Shown: piece after piece, positions 51,101-58,412 of the stretch
Numbering within the stretch: the stretch's first letter is position 1
Layout: every line of letters starts with the position of its first letter
Origin: Pseudoxanthomonas kaohsiungensis
GTDB lineage: Bacteria; Pseudomonadota; Gammaproteobacteria; Xanthomonadales; Xanthomonadaceae
Direction: 5' to 3'
NCBI RefSeq assembly: GCF_010211765.1
Contig: NZ_PDWO01000005.1
Coordinates: forward strand, 1-64,000
Length of the DNA stretch: 64,000 nucleotides
Translations under genes and position numbers: made by a program
Notes under the pieces: generated by a model
Told to the model about the DNA's origin: nothing
Databases searched by the model: none
What the model saw: the letters and a program-made list of their open reading frames with translations, nothing else

Positions 51101-51693
51101 GCGCCGCGGTGGCCATCGACCAGGTGGTCGGCAACCGCGAAATCGTGGTCAAGCCGGTCGGCCTGCAGATCTCCTCGGTCCCGGGCATCTACGGCGCGAC
51201 CATCACCGGCGACGGCCACGTGGTGGTGATCCTCGACGTCGCGCCGCTGGTACGCCGCCACCTGGCCCAGCCGGAGCGTCCGGCCGCGGTCGAGCCGCAG
51301 CAGGCGCGCCACGTGCCGCTGGTCATGGTGGTCGACGATTCGCTGACCATGCGCAAGGTCACCGGCCGCGTGCTGGAGCGCCACAACTTCGAGGTGGTCG
51401 TCGCCCGCGACGGCATCGAAGCGCTGGAGCGCCTGGAGGAGCGCGTGCCCGACCTGATGCTGCTGGACATCGAGATGCCGCGCATGGACGGCTACGAGCT
51501 GGCCACCGCCATGCGCGCGGACGACCGCTTCCGCGGCGTGCCGATCGTGATGATCACGTCGCGTACCGGCGAGAAGCATCGCCAGCGCGCGTTCGAGATC
51601 GGCGTGCAGCGCTACCTCGGCAAGCCGTACCAGGAACTGGACCTGATGCGAAACGTGTACGACCTGCTGGGGATCGCCCGTGTCCGTGGCTGA
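45175..51693 (+). CDS. chpA: Multi-HPt chemosensory histidine kinase ChpA (PilL)
   Basis: A 2172-residue hybrid kinase. Domains in order: an N-terminal HPt-like/FimL-like region with HQVQGTLRM (His52); a FimL-like part to about 560; an acidic Ala/Glu/Asp linker; HPt with HTLKGSGR (His869); HPt-like HTMNGAF (His1022); a second long acidic linker (1155-1370); HPt HTLKGGAR (His1421); dimerisation (VRADLLDNLVNHAGEVAIYR, 1573); ATPase with HMLRNSVAHGLE (1760) and GRGVGMDVV; a CheW domain; a receiver with Asp2098 in LMLLDIEMPRMDGYE. It phosphorylates PilG and PilH. Fourteen bases overlap the CheB-like gene. Confidence 0.94.
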   Translation: MSALRDAMSHAVLGWVKPELDETLRQARNEVEAFAEDPADTSRMRFCAGYLHQVQGTLRMVELYAPAMVAEEMELLAQAVQQGAASDRDEACATLMRGTVLLPDYLERLQNGHRDIPIVLLPLLNDIRAARGAAVLSESVLFAPDLSGPLPDQVPEASPLPWTQRQDRVASAQARLDQALAAWPEQAAPADPAALASAAADLLENARHETTRRMLWVLSSAATALRDGALAASDALRGAFAGIARAVRQAHEDEAAPSNAQGVASQEPTRQLLYLIAQARATHPALDALRDAFDLEVHAPSEAELDHARGSLAGRNRDLLNTVGGVVKEELLRVKDALDLHLRTGGDAASLQPQTAELANVADTLGMLGLGVARDVVLQQRQALDAIARGEQPASESALLDIAGALLYVDASLDDQVARLGAGEEGEDAAAAEARRTVEVLAHEAIANFAAAREHFVAFIETNWDHERLKDVPQLLSEVSGALRILDLPQPADYLEGVRRYIATELLQRRRVPSGRQLDTLADAMASLEYYLEALRDRRPNREEILEIARSSLESLHYWPLPEEADAEVEAAAAPAVAVAAVGLAPAPAAVAATFSSWDPVAAENDEAAAPLADDADATGPAAVPEREVLEAPALDIEMPAVEVAAIAEPPAVDNAQWISFDPVAAELDSGAVGDAGHSQAAAAAPSTAAAPQADAIGGVEVSAVDEGAASAAGSTAAEEAVAAGATPEAVPALPDDLPQVSPVAGTDTWLDLSMKVQPDVRPAQVYESRISRIELDADSTSLIAEISAAAAGLDAVASPAVPAPAIASLQLVEVIGGFDDTQDIDADIREVFLEEFEEERANLQRMVPHWGQAPEELERLRPIRRVFHTLKGSGRLVGARALGEFSWKIEGMLNRVLDGTRVPGPAVLAMVQQACDVLPQFDAALRGEGSVTADLYAMEAVADRIAAGEDVFYTPATAPSAAPAAEPVPVVEEGTPASVDSVLREILEAEVASHLETVDAWIASARQAPEPASEALLRAIHTMNGAFAMTDVPEITGVTDAAETFVKRSLAASRVPDAEAVDALAAMADAIRGCIRALQAESPRIPRFTALAERLRTLSESLPEARWPQVAEPEAEALQDTLPQAGVELTSVEDLAAYLDQAPADVPMPADADAGRVAAASGVFAAASAAAVVGSDAADRAEVVAAQEADQPVEDFDLEAVGEVAADAPEADVAAGSDATDAGDESVDAAFVDVEAVDAEAATGNLSEAHASEAEGEPAGVPAMEADAADQTEAELEAEFEVFEMDMGAAEAIDAGAADASGAAAAAADDGAPMGIADEEAVAATAPAADADVASAEAEATVAAVVAMPALGAPLPEFRSEEEAVADGPMLDFNELDRDLVDIFVEEGVDILDHVDGLIQELRQDPSSREAIIGLQRDLHTLKGGARMAGIASIGDLGHVIESLLEAVAEHRTELQRGDIQLLERGFDALHRLLQHTRVHRATDIPQALIDEFEARIRGEAVAVPGESAEASYVAALATPPATADVPEPKGAPAIAEAAEPEPVRMHVPLSAPVEDEAAVATDEGAPRAPQEQVRVRADLLDNLVNHAGEVAIYRSRLEQQLGAFRSAMAELDRTNARLRDQLRRLDLETEAQIVARYQREQDSADPTFDPLELDRFSTLQQLSRGLAESAADLTGLQGVLDDLARQYDVLLQQQSRVSSELQDGLMSARMVPFDSIVPRLRRVVRQAAHDTRKQVQLRLDGTHGELDRNVLDRMVAPLEHMLRNSVAHGLESPKDRRGNGKDEEGTITIALRREGSEIVLQVADDGRGLDRAAIRRRAEQRNLIKPGAELTDAELDSVIFESGFSTSEKVSQLAGRGVGMDVVRNEVRQLGGTVEIDSVAGKGVTFTLRLPQTLAVTQAVFVQIGETTFAVPVASVSGIGRISRERFEAGGGVYRYAGEEYALHDLGLLVGQGAAKAEGQAQVPLLLVRAGDLRAAVAIDQVVGNREIVVKPVGLQISSVPGIYGATITGDGHVVVILDVAPLVRRHLAQPERPAAVEPQQARHVPLVMVVDDSLTMRKVTGRVLERHNFEVVVARDGIEALERLEERVPDLMLLDIEMPRMDGYELATAMRADDRFRGVPIVMITSRTGEKHRQRAFEIGVQRYLGKPYQELDLMRNVYDLLGIARVRG

Positions 51694-52858
51694 CGCACGC
51701 AAGCCGGTGGCGCTGCTCGCCCGCGCCGGTGCCGCGCGCGACCGCCTGCGCGAAGCGCTGGATGCGGCGGGCGCCCAGGTGGTGCTCGAGGAAGATCCGA
51801 CCGTGCTCGACGCCGGTACCCTGGCCGCGGCCGGGCCGCAGGCGGTGCTGGTCGCGCTGGAGCCGGCGGTCGAAGACGCCCTGGTCGCCCTGGAGCCCGT
51901 GCTGGAGTCGCCCGGCCTGCTGGTCGTGTTCGACGAGGCCGACCTGGCCGCGCGTCGTGATGGCTGGGAAGCGCAGCGCTGGATCCGCCACCTGGCGGCC
52001 AAGCTGCACGGCCACGACGACGTGCTCCCGCCCGGCCGCGAGCAGGACCTGGTGATCGACCTGCAGCCCGGTGCCCCGGCAACGCCGGCCCAGCTGCACG
52101 CCGAGGATCCGTTCGATACCCACCTGGCCGAAGCCGCCGCGCGCGCCGAGGCGCTGCCGGAGGACCGCCCCGGCGAGAACCTGCCCGAACCGGCCATCGC
52201 CGCGCCGTCGCCGTTGGCCTGGTCGCTGAGCGACGATGCCGCGGCGCCGGCGTTCGAGCGCGCCGGGCGCGAACCGCCCCCGCTGCCGGACTTCTCGCGC
52301 CTCGAACTCGTGGCGCTGGAGCCGGAAGGGACCGACGATATCGTCAAGGGTGCGGTCCTGGTGATCGCCGGCATCGGCGGCCCGGATGCGGTACGCAAGC
52401 TGATCGGCGCGCTCCCGGCCGGGTTCACCCGGCCCCTGCTGGTCCAGCTCAAGCTTGACGGCGGGCGTTACGACAACCTGGTCAAGCAGCTGGCGCGCGT
52501 ATCGGCGCTGCCGGTGGCCATGGCCATGCCGGGCGACGCCGTCTCCGCGGCGACCGTCTACGTGCTGCCCCAGGCGGTCGGAATCGAAGCCAGCGACGAG
52601 GGCCTGGCCTTCACCGACGGCGACAGCGAGCTGGTCGCGTCGTTGCCGCCGGCCGAGAGCGCGGTCATCGTGCTCAGCGGCGCGGACCCGGCACGGATCG
52701 ATGCCGTGCTGGCGCTGGCCACCCGCGGTGGCCATGTCGCCGGGCAGTCGCTGGAAGGCTGCTACGACGCATCGGCGGTGAAACTGATGGCGGCCGGTGG
52801 TGCCGAGCTCGGCGCCCCGGCGCAGCTGGCCGAACAGCTGGCCGCGCGCTGGTCCTGA
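51680..52858 (+). CDS. CheB-like protein with lost catalytic residues (ChpB position)
   Basis: A 392-residue protein at the place of chpB. Residues 1-110 resemble a degenerate receiver (VALLARAGAARDRLREAL) without the acidic pocket. Residues 235-390 follow the CheB methylesterase fold (VLVIAGIGGPDAVRKLIGALP, then LLVQLKLDG, then VIVLSGADPARIDAVLALA), but the Ser of GASTGG, the His of QHM and the Asp of GMGxDG are all absent. It is probably catalytically dead and may act as an adaptor. GTG 51680 overlaps chpA by 14 bases; a CheW gene follows after 30. Confidence 0.82.
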   Translation: MSVADARKPVALLARAGAARDRLREALDAAGAQVVLEEDPTVLDAGTLAAAGPQAVLVALEPAVEDALVALEPVLESPGLLVVFDEADLAARRDGWEAQRWIRHLAAKLHGHDDVLPPGREQDLVIDLQPGAPATPAQLHAEDPFDTHLAEAAARAEALPEDRPGENLPEPAIAAPSPLAWSLSDDAAAPAFERAGREPPPLPDFSRLELVALEPEGTDDIVKGAVLVIAGIGGPDAVRKLIGALPAGFTRPLLVQLKLDGGRYDNLVKQLARVSALPVAMAMPGDAVSAATVYVLPQAVGIEASDEGLAFTDGDSELVASLPPAESAVIVLSGADPARIDAVLALATRGGHVAGQSLEGCYDASAVKLMAAGGAELGAPAQLAEQLAARWS

Positions 52859-52888
52859 GCCGGCAGACCGTTCGAGGACGAAGGACAG

Positions 52889-53359
52889 ATGGCCTATAAC
52901 AGCGACGAAATCCGCGGTGTCATGATCCAGGTGGGCCAAGAGCGCCTGCTCCTGCCCAATGCGACGGTGGCCGAAGTGCTGGCGCGCGTGGCGATCGAGC
53001 CGGTGGAGGGTGCGCCGGCGTGGCTGCCGGGGCAGATCGTCTGGCACGGGTGGAACGTGCCCCTGGTGGCGTTTTCGCGCCTGGCCGGGCTGGGCGAGGA
53101 GCCGGCGATGCGCAACAACCGCGTGATCGTGCTCAAGGGCCTGGGCAAGGACGAGACCCTGCCGTACTTCGCCCTGCTGACGGCCTCGTTCCCGCAGCTG
53201 GTCTCGGTGCCGCGCGACAGCCTGCTGGCCGACGCGTCGGAGGAAGACCTGCCGCGCGGGGTGCAGATGCGCGTCCTGCTCGGCGACCAGAGCGCCCTGC
53301 TGCCGGACCTGGAAGGCGTGGAGCGCATGATCGGCGAGGCGATGGCCGCCGCGGCCTGA
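52889..53359 (+). CDS. chpC: CheW-like protein, ChpC position
   Basis: A 156-residue single CheW domain: GVMIQVGQERLLLPNATVAEVL from residue 10 (first 20 residues suffice to see it), PAWLPGQIVWHGWNVPLVAF near 43, VIVLKGLGKDETLPYFALL near 79. In Pseudomonas ChpC links further receptors to ChpA. It is the last gene of the pilGHIJ-chpA operon, 30 bases after the CheB-like gene. ChpD and ChpE homologues are not present after it. Confidence 0.87.
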   Translation: MAYNSDEIRGVMIQVGQERLLLPNATVAEVLARVAIEPVEGAPAWLPGQIVWHGWNVPLVAFSRLAGLGEEPAMRNNRVIVLKGLGKDETLPYFALLTASFPQLVSVPRDSLLADASEEDLPRGVQMRVLLGDQSALLPDLEGVERMIGEAMAAAA

Positions 53360-53456
53360 GGCCGAGCCGGCGTCGCCGCCCGGACCGGCCGGCGCGTCGC
53401 GCCGTTCCAAAAAAAACCGCCCCGCGGCCTGTCCCGCTGCCAAAGCCGGACCCTGC

Positions 53457-53543
53457 GTAGAGCGGGGCTCGCCCCGCTGCTACTGGGACGGCGGGACTCG
53501 TGGCCAGCGACGGCGGAAGAGCAGCGGGGCGAGTCCGCCCTAC
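53457..53543. repeat. GTAGAGCG/GTAGGGCG repeat pair after rsmE
   Basis: GTAGAGCGGGGCTCGCCCCG at 53457 and an inverted partner ending CTAC at 53543. The right end holds the rsmE stop (minus strand CTG TAG in GTAGGGCG). An A run at 53409-53416, read as T on the minus strand after a short GC stem, may end rsmE transcripts. The remaining 53360-53456 holds nothing else recognisable. Confidence 0.82.
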
Positions 53544-54268
53544 AGGTCGCCGAAGCGTGCCTGCAGGGCGGCAATGGCAGCCAGGCCCGCAGTTTCGGTA
53601 CGTAGCACCCGTGGCCCCAGTCGCAGTCCGTTGAAGCCGGCCGCCTGCAGGATGGTGCGGTCGCGCGGCGACCAGCCGCCCTCCGGGCCGATCGCGATCC
53701 ACACGTTCCCGCCTGCCGGCGAGTGCAGGCTCTCCAGCCGGTGTTCGCCTTGCGGATCGAGTACCAGGCGCAGGCCTTCGCCGTCGATCGCGCGCGCGGC
53801 CGCATCCAGCGTCGCCGGCGCTCCCAGCGCCGGCACCCGCGCCCGCCCGGACTGCTCGCACGCCGACTCGAGCACGCTGCGCCAGTGGGCCAGGCGCTTT
53901 CCGGCGCGTTCGGCATCCAGCCGCACCTCGGTGCGGTCGCCCGAGACCGGGACGACGGCGGCCACGCCCAGTTCGGTGGCCTTCTGCAGGATCAGGTCCA
54001 TCTTCTCGCCGCGCGCGATGCCCTGGAGCAGGACGATCCGCAACGGCGACTCGTTGGCGACCGGCTCGCGCGCCAGCACTTCCACGCGTGCCTCGCGCTT
54101 GCCGATGGCGGCCAGCCGAGCCGGGTAGTCGTGGCCGTCGCCGTTGAACAGCACGCAGGCATCGCCTTCGCGCAGCCGCAACACGCGCACCAGGTGGTTG
54201 GCCGCGCGCTCGGGCAGCGCCAGGTCGGCGCCGACCTGCAGGGGCAGGTCGACATGGCAGCGGGTCAC
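53540..54268 (-). CDS. rsmE: 16S rRNA U1498 N3-methyltransferase
   Basis: A 242-residue SPOUT-class methyltransferase. The N-terminal PUA-like domain (AANHLVRVLRLREGDACVLF) leads to the knotted SAM site with KMDLILQKATELGVAAVVPV near 90, WRSVLESACEQSGRARVP near 130, IAIGPEGGWSPRD near 192 and LGPRVLRTETAGLAAIAAL near 218. It modifies U1498 in 16S rRNA. GTG 54268 overlaps the bioA stop (GTGA); another GTG six bases upstream is possible. The TAG stop is part of a GTAGGGCG repeat. Confidence 0.94.
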   Translation of the reverse strand: MTRCHVDLPLQVGADLALPERAANHLVRVLRLREGDACVLFNGDGHDYPARLAAIGKREARVEVLAREPVANESPLRIVLLQGIARGEKMDLILQKATELGVAAVVPVSGDRTEVRLDAERAGKRLAHWRSVLESACEQSGRARVPALGAPATLDAAARAIDGEGLRLVLDPQGEHRLESLHSPAGGNVWIAIGPEGGWSPRDRTILQAAGFNGLRLGPRVLRTETAGLAAIAALQARFGDL

Positions 54269-55656
54269 GCGCACGCGGTGGCCTCCTCGATGGCCTCGGC
54301 CGTGACCGAGGCGAGCAGTTGCAGCTGCGCGTCGTCGACGCAGTACGGCGGCATCCAGTACAGGATGTCGCCCAGCGGGCGCAGCAGCACGCCGCGCGCC
54401 AGCGCCGCACGGTAGGCGCGCAGGCCGACGCGCGAGGCGGCGGGGAACGGCGTGGCGCGGTCGCCGTCGCGGGTCAGCTCGAACGCCACGACCATGCCTG
54501 CCTGGCGCACGTCGGCGACATGGCGGTGCGTGGACAGCGGCGCGGCCAGGGACGCCATCGCCGCGGCCGTGGCGCGGTTGCGTTCCAGCACGCCATCGCT
54601 TTCGAAGATATCCAGGGATGCCATCGCCGCCGCGCAGGCCAGCGGGTTGCCGGTGTAGCTGTGCGAGTGGAGGAACGCGCGCTCGCGCGAATCGTCGAGG
54701 AAGCCGTCGTACAGCGATTGCGTGGCCAGCACCGCGGCCAGCGGCAGGAAGCCACCGGTCAGGCCCTTGGACAGGCACATCAGGTCGGGCGAGATACCGG
54801 CCTGTTCGCAGGCGAACAGGGTGCCGGTGCGGCCGAATCCGGTGGCGATCTCGTCGGCGATCAGGAACGCCCCGTTGGCATCGCACAGCTCGCGCGCCCG
54901 GCGCAGGTAGGCCGGATCGTGCATGCGCATGCCGCCGGCGCACTGCAGCCTTGGTTCCAGGATCACGGCGCAGATCTCGCCAGGGTGGCGGTCGAACAGG
55001 TCGGCCAGCGCGTCGGCGGCCTGCGCGGCGCGCTGCGCCGGGGACTGGCCGGGCGTGGCGAGGTAGGCGTCGGGCGAGGGCGCGAACAGGGCCTGCGCCA
55101 GCAGCGGCGCATAGATGCGCCGGTACAGCGGGATGTCGCCGACCGCCAGCGCGCCCAACGTCTCGCCGTGGTAGCCGTTCTCGAGGGCGACGAACTTGGT
55201 GCGACCCGGCTCGCCACGGTTGCGGAACCAGTGGAATGCCATCTTCAGCGCCACCTCCACGCCGGCGGAGCCGTTGTCGGCGTAGAACACTTTCGCCAGC
55301 GGGGCGCGGCCCGCCTGTCGCGGCGCGAGCGCCAGGAGCCGCTCGGCCAGCTCCACCGCCGGCGCATGCGAAAAGCCGGCCAGGATCACCTGTTCCAGGG
55401 TGCCGGCCTGGCGCGCGATGGCGGCGGCGATGCGCGGCTCGGCGTGCCCGTGCAGGTTGGTCCACCAGCTGCTGACGCCGTCGAGGTAGCGGCGTCCGTC
55501 GTAACCGTGCAGCCAGGCGCCAGCGCCGCGCTCGATGGGCACCAGCGGCAGGACGTCGGGGTGCTCGCGCATCTGCGTGCAGGGGTGCCAGAGCACGGCC
55601 AGGTCGCGTTCCCGCCACCGTGCGCCGGCCTGTTCGGTCGCCGGGTCTGCTAGCAT
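54265..55656 (-). CDS. bioA: Adenosylmethionine-8-amino-7-oxononanoate aminotransferase
   Basis: A 463-residue class III PLP aminotransferase making diaminopelargonic acid for biotin. Conserved parts: LWHPCTQMREH near residue 22, DGVSSWWTNLHGHAEPRI near 60, FYADNGSAGVEVALKMAF, GYHGETLGALAVGD, EIATGFGRTGTLFA near 250 and the PLP lysine in LSKGLTGGFLPLA near 281. ATG 55656 leaves the usual short lead before WHP; ATG 55683 adds nine residues. Overlaps rsmE and is divergent from nudE. Confidence 0.94.
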   Translation of the reverse strand: MLADPATEQAGARWRERDLAVLWHPCTQMREHPDVLPLVPIERGAGAWLHGYDGRRYLDGVSSWWTNLHGHAEPRIAAAIARQAGTLEQVILAGFSHAPAVELAERLLALAPRQAGRAPLAKVFYADNGSAGVEVALKMAFHWFRNRGEPGRTKFVALENGYHGETLGALAVGDIPLYRRIYAPLLAQALFAPSPDAYLATPGQSPAQRAAQAADALADLFDRHPGEICAVILEPRLQCAGGMRMHDPAYLRRARELCDANGAFLIADEIATGFGRTGTLFACEQAGISPDLMCLSKGLTGGFLPLAAVLATQSLYDGFLDDSRERAFLHSHSYTGNPLACAAAMASLDIFESDGVLERNRATAAAMASLAAPLSTHRHVADVRQAGMVVAFELTRDGDRATPFPAASRVGLRAYRAALARGVLLRPLGDILYWMPPYCVDDAQLQLLASVTAEAIEEATACA

Positions 55657-55730
55657 TCGCGGCTCATGATCACGTTCGTGCATCCCGCCATGATATCGGC
55701 CGCGCCGCGGCCGCGCCGCGGGTACTTGCC

Positions 55731-56276
55731 GTGAGCCGTCGCCTCCCGGTCATCCACGGGACCGCCGCCCAGGACGTCGGACCATACCGGCTCGAACGCC
55801 TGGACCTGGAGTTCGGCAACGGCGAGCGCCGGCGCTTCGAGCGCATGGTCAGCCGCGGCCACGGCGCGGTGGTGGTGGTGCCCATGCTGGACGATGGGAC
55901 CGTGTTGCTGGTGCGCGAATACGCGGCCGGCGTGCACCGCTACGAACTGGGGCTGGTCAAGGGCCGCATCGATGCCGGCGAGACGCCGGAACAGGCGGCC
56001 GACCGCGAGCTGAAGGAGGAGGCGGGCTACGGCGCCCGCCGGCTCGACGTGCTGCGCGGCATGACCCTTGCGCCGACCTACATGAGCCATGTCTCCTGGC
56101 TGGTGGTGGCACGCGACCTCTATCCCGAGAAGCTTCCCGGCGACGAGCCGGAGGAGCTCGAAGTCATTCCCTGGAAATTGCAGGATCTGGAACAGCTGAT
56201 GTTGCGAGATGATTTTTCCGAAGGCCGGTCGCTGGCCGCCCTGTTCATCGCCCGCGCCTGGCTGGCCGCACGATGA
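55731..56276 (+). CDS. nudE: ADP-compound NUDIX hydrolase, NudE type
   Basis: A 181-residue hydrolase for ADP-ribose-like and NADH-like compounds. The NUDIX box GRIDAGETPEQAADRELKEE begins near residue 84 and is preceded by YELGLVKG, the NudE form. GTG 55731 is used because frames upstream are Ala/Arg-rich. The end overlaps cysQ in an ATGA junction, the same nudE-cysQ pairing seen in other gammaproteobacteria. Confidence 0.92.
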   Translation: MSRRLPVIHGTAAQDVGPYRLERLDLEFGNGERRRFERMVSRGHGAVVVVPMLDDGTVLLVREYAAGVHRYELGLVKGRIDAGETPEQAADRELKEEAGYGARRLDVLRGMTLAPTYMSHVSWLVVARDLYPEKLPGDEPEELEVIPWKLQDLEQLMLRDDFSEGRSLAALFIARAWLAAR

Positions 56277-57073
56277 TCAGGATCACCGCCGACCTGCGCG
56301 AGACCGTGATCGCGATCGCCCGCCAGGCGGGCGCGGCGATCATGGAGATCTACGCCGGAAGCTTCGACGTCGCCCACAAGGACGACGCCAGCCCGCTCAC
56401 CGCCGCCGACCTGGCCGCGCACCGGATCATCGTCGAGGGATTGGAGCGGCTGACGCCCGACCTGCCGGTGCTGTCGGAGGAATCGGCCGACATTCCCTGG
56501 GCGACCCGCCAGCACTGGTCCAGCTACTGGCTGGTCGATCCGCTCGACGGCACCCGCGAGTTCGTCAAGCGCAACGGCGAGTTCACCGTCAACATCGCCC
56601 TGGTCCACCAGGGCGCGCCTGCGATGGGCGTGGTGCAGGCGCCGGTCGGTGGCCAGGTCTGGCATGCCGTGCGTGGCGAACTGGCCTATCGCCGCGACGG
56701 CCATCGCGACAGCGTGCTGCGTGCCCGCGCACCGGCGACCGCGCCGCTGCGGGTGGCGGCCAGCCGTTCGCACCGGGACGCCCGCACCCAGGCGGTGCTC
56801 GACCGGATGGGGCCGATCGAAGAGGTTGCGCTGGGTTCGTCGTTGAAGTTCTGCCGGATCGCCGAAGGCGGACTCGACGTCTACCCGCGCTTCGGCCCGA
56901 CCTCGGAGTGGGACACCGCCGCGGCGCAATGCGTGCTGCATGCGGCCGGAGGCGCGCTGCTTGCCGCCGATACCGGCAAGCCGTTCCGCTACAACCGGCG
57001 CGAGTCGCTGCTCAACGGCGACTTCATCGCGCTGGGCGACCCGGACCTGCCCTGGCGCGACTGGCTGTTGTAG
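56273..57073 (+). CDS. cysQ: 3'(2'),5'-bisphosphate nucleotidase CysQ
   Basis: A 266-residue magnesium-dependent phosphatase that recycles PAP from sulfate assimilation. Motifs: LSEESADIPW near residue 65, the metal site YWLVDPLDGTREFVKRNGEF near 84, and the C-terminal signature SEWDTAAAQCVLHAAGG near 210. Normal length. It follows nudE by overlap. The stop (TTG TAG) is the TAG of a GTAGGAGCCGAT repeat. Confidence 0.95.
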   Translation: MIRITADLRETVIAIARQAGAAIMEIYAGSFDVAHKDDASPLTAADLAAHRIIVEGLERLTPDLPVLSEESADIPWATRQHWSSYWLVDPLDGTREFVKRNGEFTVNIALVHQGAPAMGVVQAPVGGQVWHAVRGELAYRRDGHRDSVLRARAPATAPLRVAASRSHRDARTQAVLDRMGPIEEVALGSSLKFCRIAEGGLDVYPRFGPTSEWDTAAAQCVLHAAGGALLAADTGKPFRYNRRESLLNGDFIALGDPDLPWRDWLL

Positions 57074-57158
57074 GAGCCGATTCATCGGCGACCCGACGCC
57101 GCCGCTCCAAGTGAGGCCCCATCCCCCGACGCCCGCGTCGCCGTCCGATGGGCTCCTC
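57070..57158. repeat. GTAGGAGC repeat giving the cysQ stop
   Basis: Begins GTAGGAGCCGATTCATCGGC at the cysQ stop and fades at GATGGGCTCCTCC, where the usual TAC end is lost. Interior GGCGACCCGACGCC matches copies at 16059 and 16182. Confidence 0.82.
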
Positions 57159-57229
57159 CAAGAAGGGCGCCTGCAGTGCTGGGTCCGGCAACATCGCCTT
57201 GTCCTTCCTTGCCACCCTGGAGTCCCCGC

Positions 57230-58051
57230 ATGGACGACGCCACCCGCCCCATCGACCGCTTGCTGGAAATCATGGCACGCCTGCGCGATCCGCAGGGCGG
57301 CTGCCCGTGGGACCTGCAACAGGATTTCTCCACGATCGTGCCGTACACGATCGAGGAGGCCTACGAGGTCGCCGACGCGATCGACCGCAACGACCTGGAC
57401 GCGCTGAAGGACGAACTCGGCGACCTGCTGTTGCAGGTGGTGTTTCATGCGCAGATGGCCAGCGAACAGGGCGCGTTCGCCTTCGACGACGTGGCCGAAG
57501 CGATCGGCGACAAGATGGTGCGCAGGCACCCGCACGTGTTCGGTGAAGCCCGCTTCGCCGACGCCGACGAGCAGACCCTGAACTGGGAGGCGATCAAGCG
57601 CGCCGAGCGCGTCGCTGCCGGCGAAGAGGATCGCTCCGCGCTGGCCGGTATTTCCCGTGGCCTGCCCGAATGGCAGCGCGCGGTGAAACTGCAGTCGCGG
57701 GCGGCGCGCACCGGTTTCGACTGGCCCGGGCCGGGGCCGGTGATCGCCAAGCTGCACGAGGAGATCGAAGAGGTCCGTGCCGAGTTCGACCGCGGTGCGG
57801 TCGAGGACAACCGCGCCCGGCTGGAGGACGAGATTGGCGACCTGCTGTTCGTGGCCGCCAACCTGGCCCGCCATGCCAGGGTCGACGTCGGCGCCGCGCT
57901 GCGCCGGGCCAACCTCAAGTTCGAGCGCCGCTTCCGCGCCATGGAGCAGCTGGCGCAGGACGACGGCACGCCGTTGCCGACGCTGGCTCTCGAACAGCAG
58001 GAAGCCTACTGGGACCGCGCCAAGCGGCTCGAGCGTGGTGGGCGGGACTGA
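57230..58051 (+). CDS. mazG: Nucleoside triphosphate pyrophosphohydrolase MazG
   Basis: A 273-residue protein with two MazG domains. The first (residues 6-120) has GGCPWDLQQDF and the metal-binding EEAYEVADAIDR and DELGDLLLQVVFHAQ; the second (160-260) has HEEIEEVRAEF and LEDEIGDLLFVAANLARH. It hydrolyses NTPs, including damaged ones, to monophosphates. ATG 57230 is chosen because the 18 residues of an earlier in-frame start come from repeat sequence. Confidence 0.95.
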   Translation: MDDATRPIDRLLEIMARLRDPQGGCPWDLQQDFSTIVPYTIEEAYEVADAIDRNDLDALKDELGDLLLQVVFHAQMASEQGAFAFDDVAEAIGDKMVRRHPHVFGEARFADADEQTLNWEAIKRAERVAAGEEDRSALAGISRGLPEWQRAVKLQSRAARTGFDWPGPGPVIAKLHEEIEEVRAEFDRGAVEDNRARLEDEIGDLLFVAANLARHARVDVGAALRRANLKFERRFRAMEQLAQDDGTPLPTLALEQQEAYWDRAKRLERGGRD

Positions 58052-58060
58052 GCGCCGGCC

Positions 58061-58384
58061 ATGGCCACCTTCCTCCTGTTCGCGATCACCGCGCTGGCCG
58101 AGATCGCCGGCTGCTGGCTGGTGTGGTCGTGGCTGCGCAATGGCGGAAGCGCCTGGCTGCTGGTGCCCGCCGCCGCGAGCCTGGCGCTCTTCGCCTGGCT
58201 GCTGACCCTGCATCCGACCGCGACCGGCCGCGTCTATGCGGCCTACGGCGGGGTCTACATCAGCCTGGCGATCTTCTGGCTGTGGTGGGTCGACGGCGTC
58301 CGCCCGACCCGCTGGGACCTGCTGGGCGTGGCGTTGTGCCTGGCCGGCATGGCCGTCATCATGTTCGCGCCGCGCAGCGCGTAG
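58061..58384 (+). CDS. YnfA/UPF0060 membrane protein
   Basis: A 107-residue inner-membrane protein with four hydrophobic segments (3-23, 32-48, 61-77, 85-103). Family blocks [33 protein letters not shown] and [16 protein letters not shown] are complete. The family resembles small multidrug resistance proteins but its role is uncertain. Nine bases after mazG. Confidence 0.92.
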   Translation: MATFLLFAITALAEIAGCWLVWSWLRNGGSAWLLVPAAASLALFAWLLTLHPTATGRVYAAYGGVYISLAIFWLWWVDGVRPTRWDLLGVALCLAGMAVIMFAPRSA

Positions 58385-58412
58385 CGCGCGGCGTTCCCTG
58401 GGAGGGGATGCG

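Noticed and set aside
45061-52452. A 2463-codon open frame on the minus strand
   Set aside because: It is antisense to chpA and its neighbours; His/Arg/Leu/Gly-rich composition and no domain. A by-product of high GC in the third codon position.
53409-53416. A strong terminator at the A run after the CheW-like gene
   Set aside because: For the plus strand it is an A run; for the minus strand only a four-base stem precedes the T run. Mentioned within the repeat entry but not called separately.
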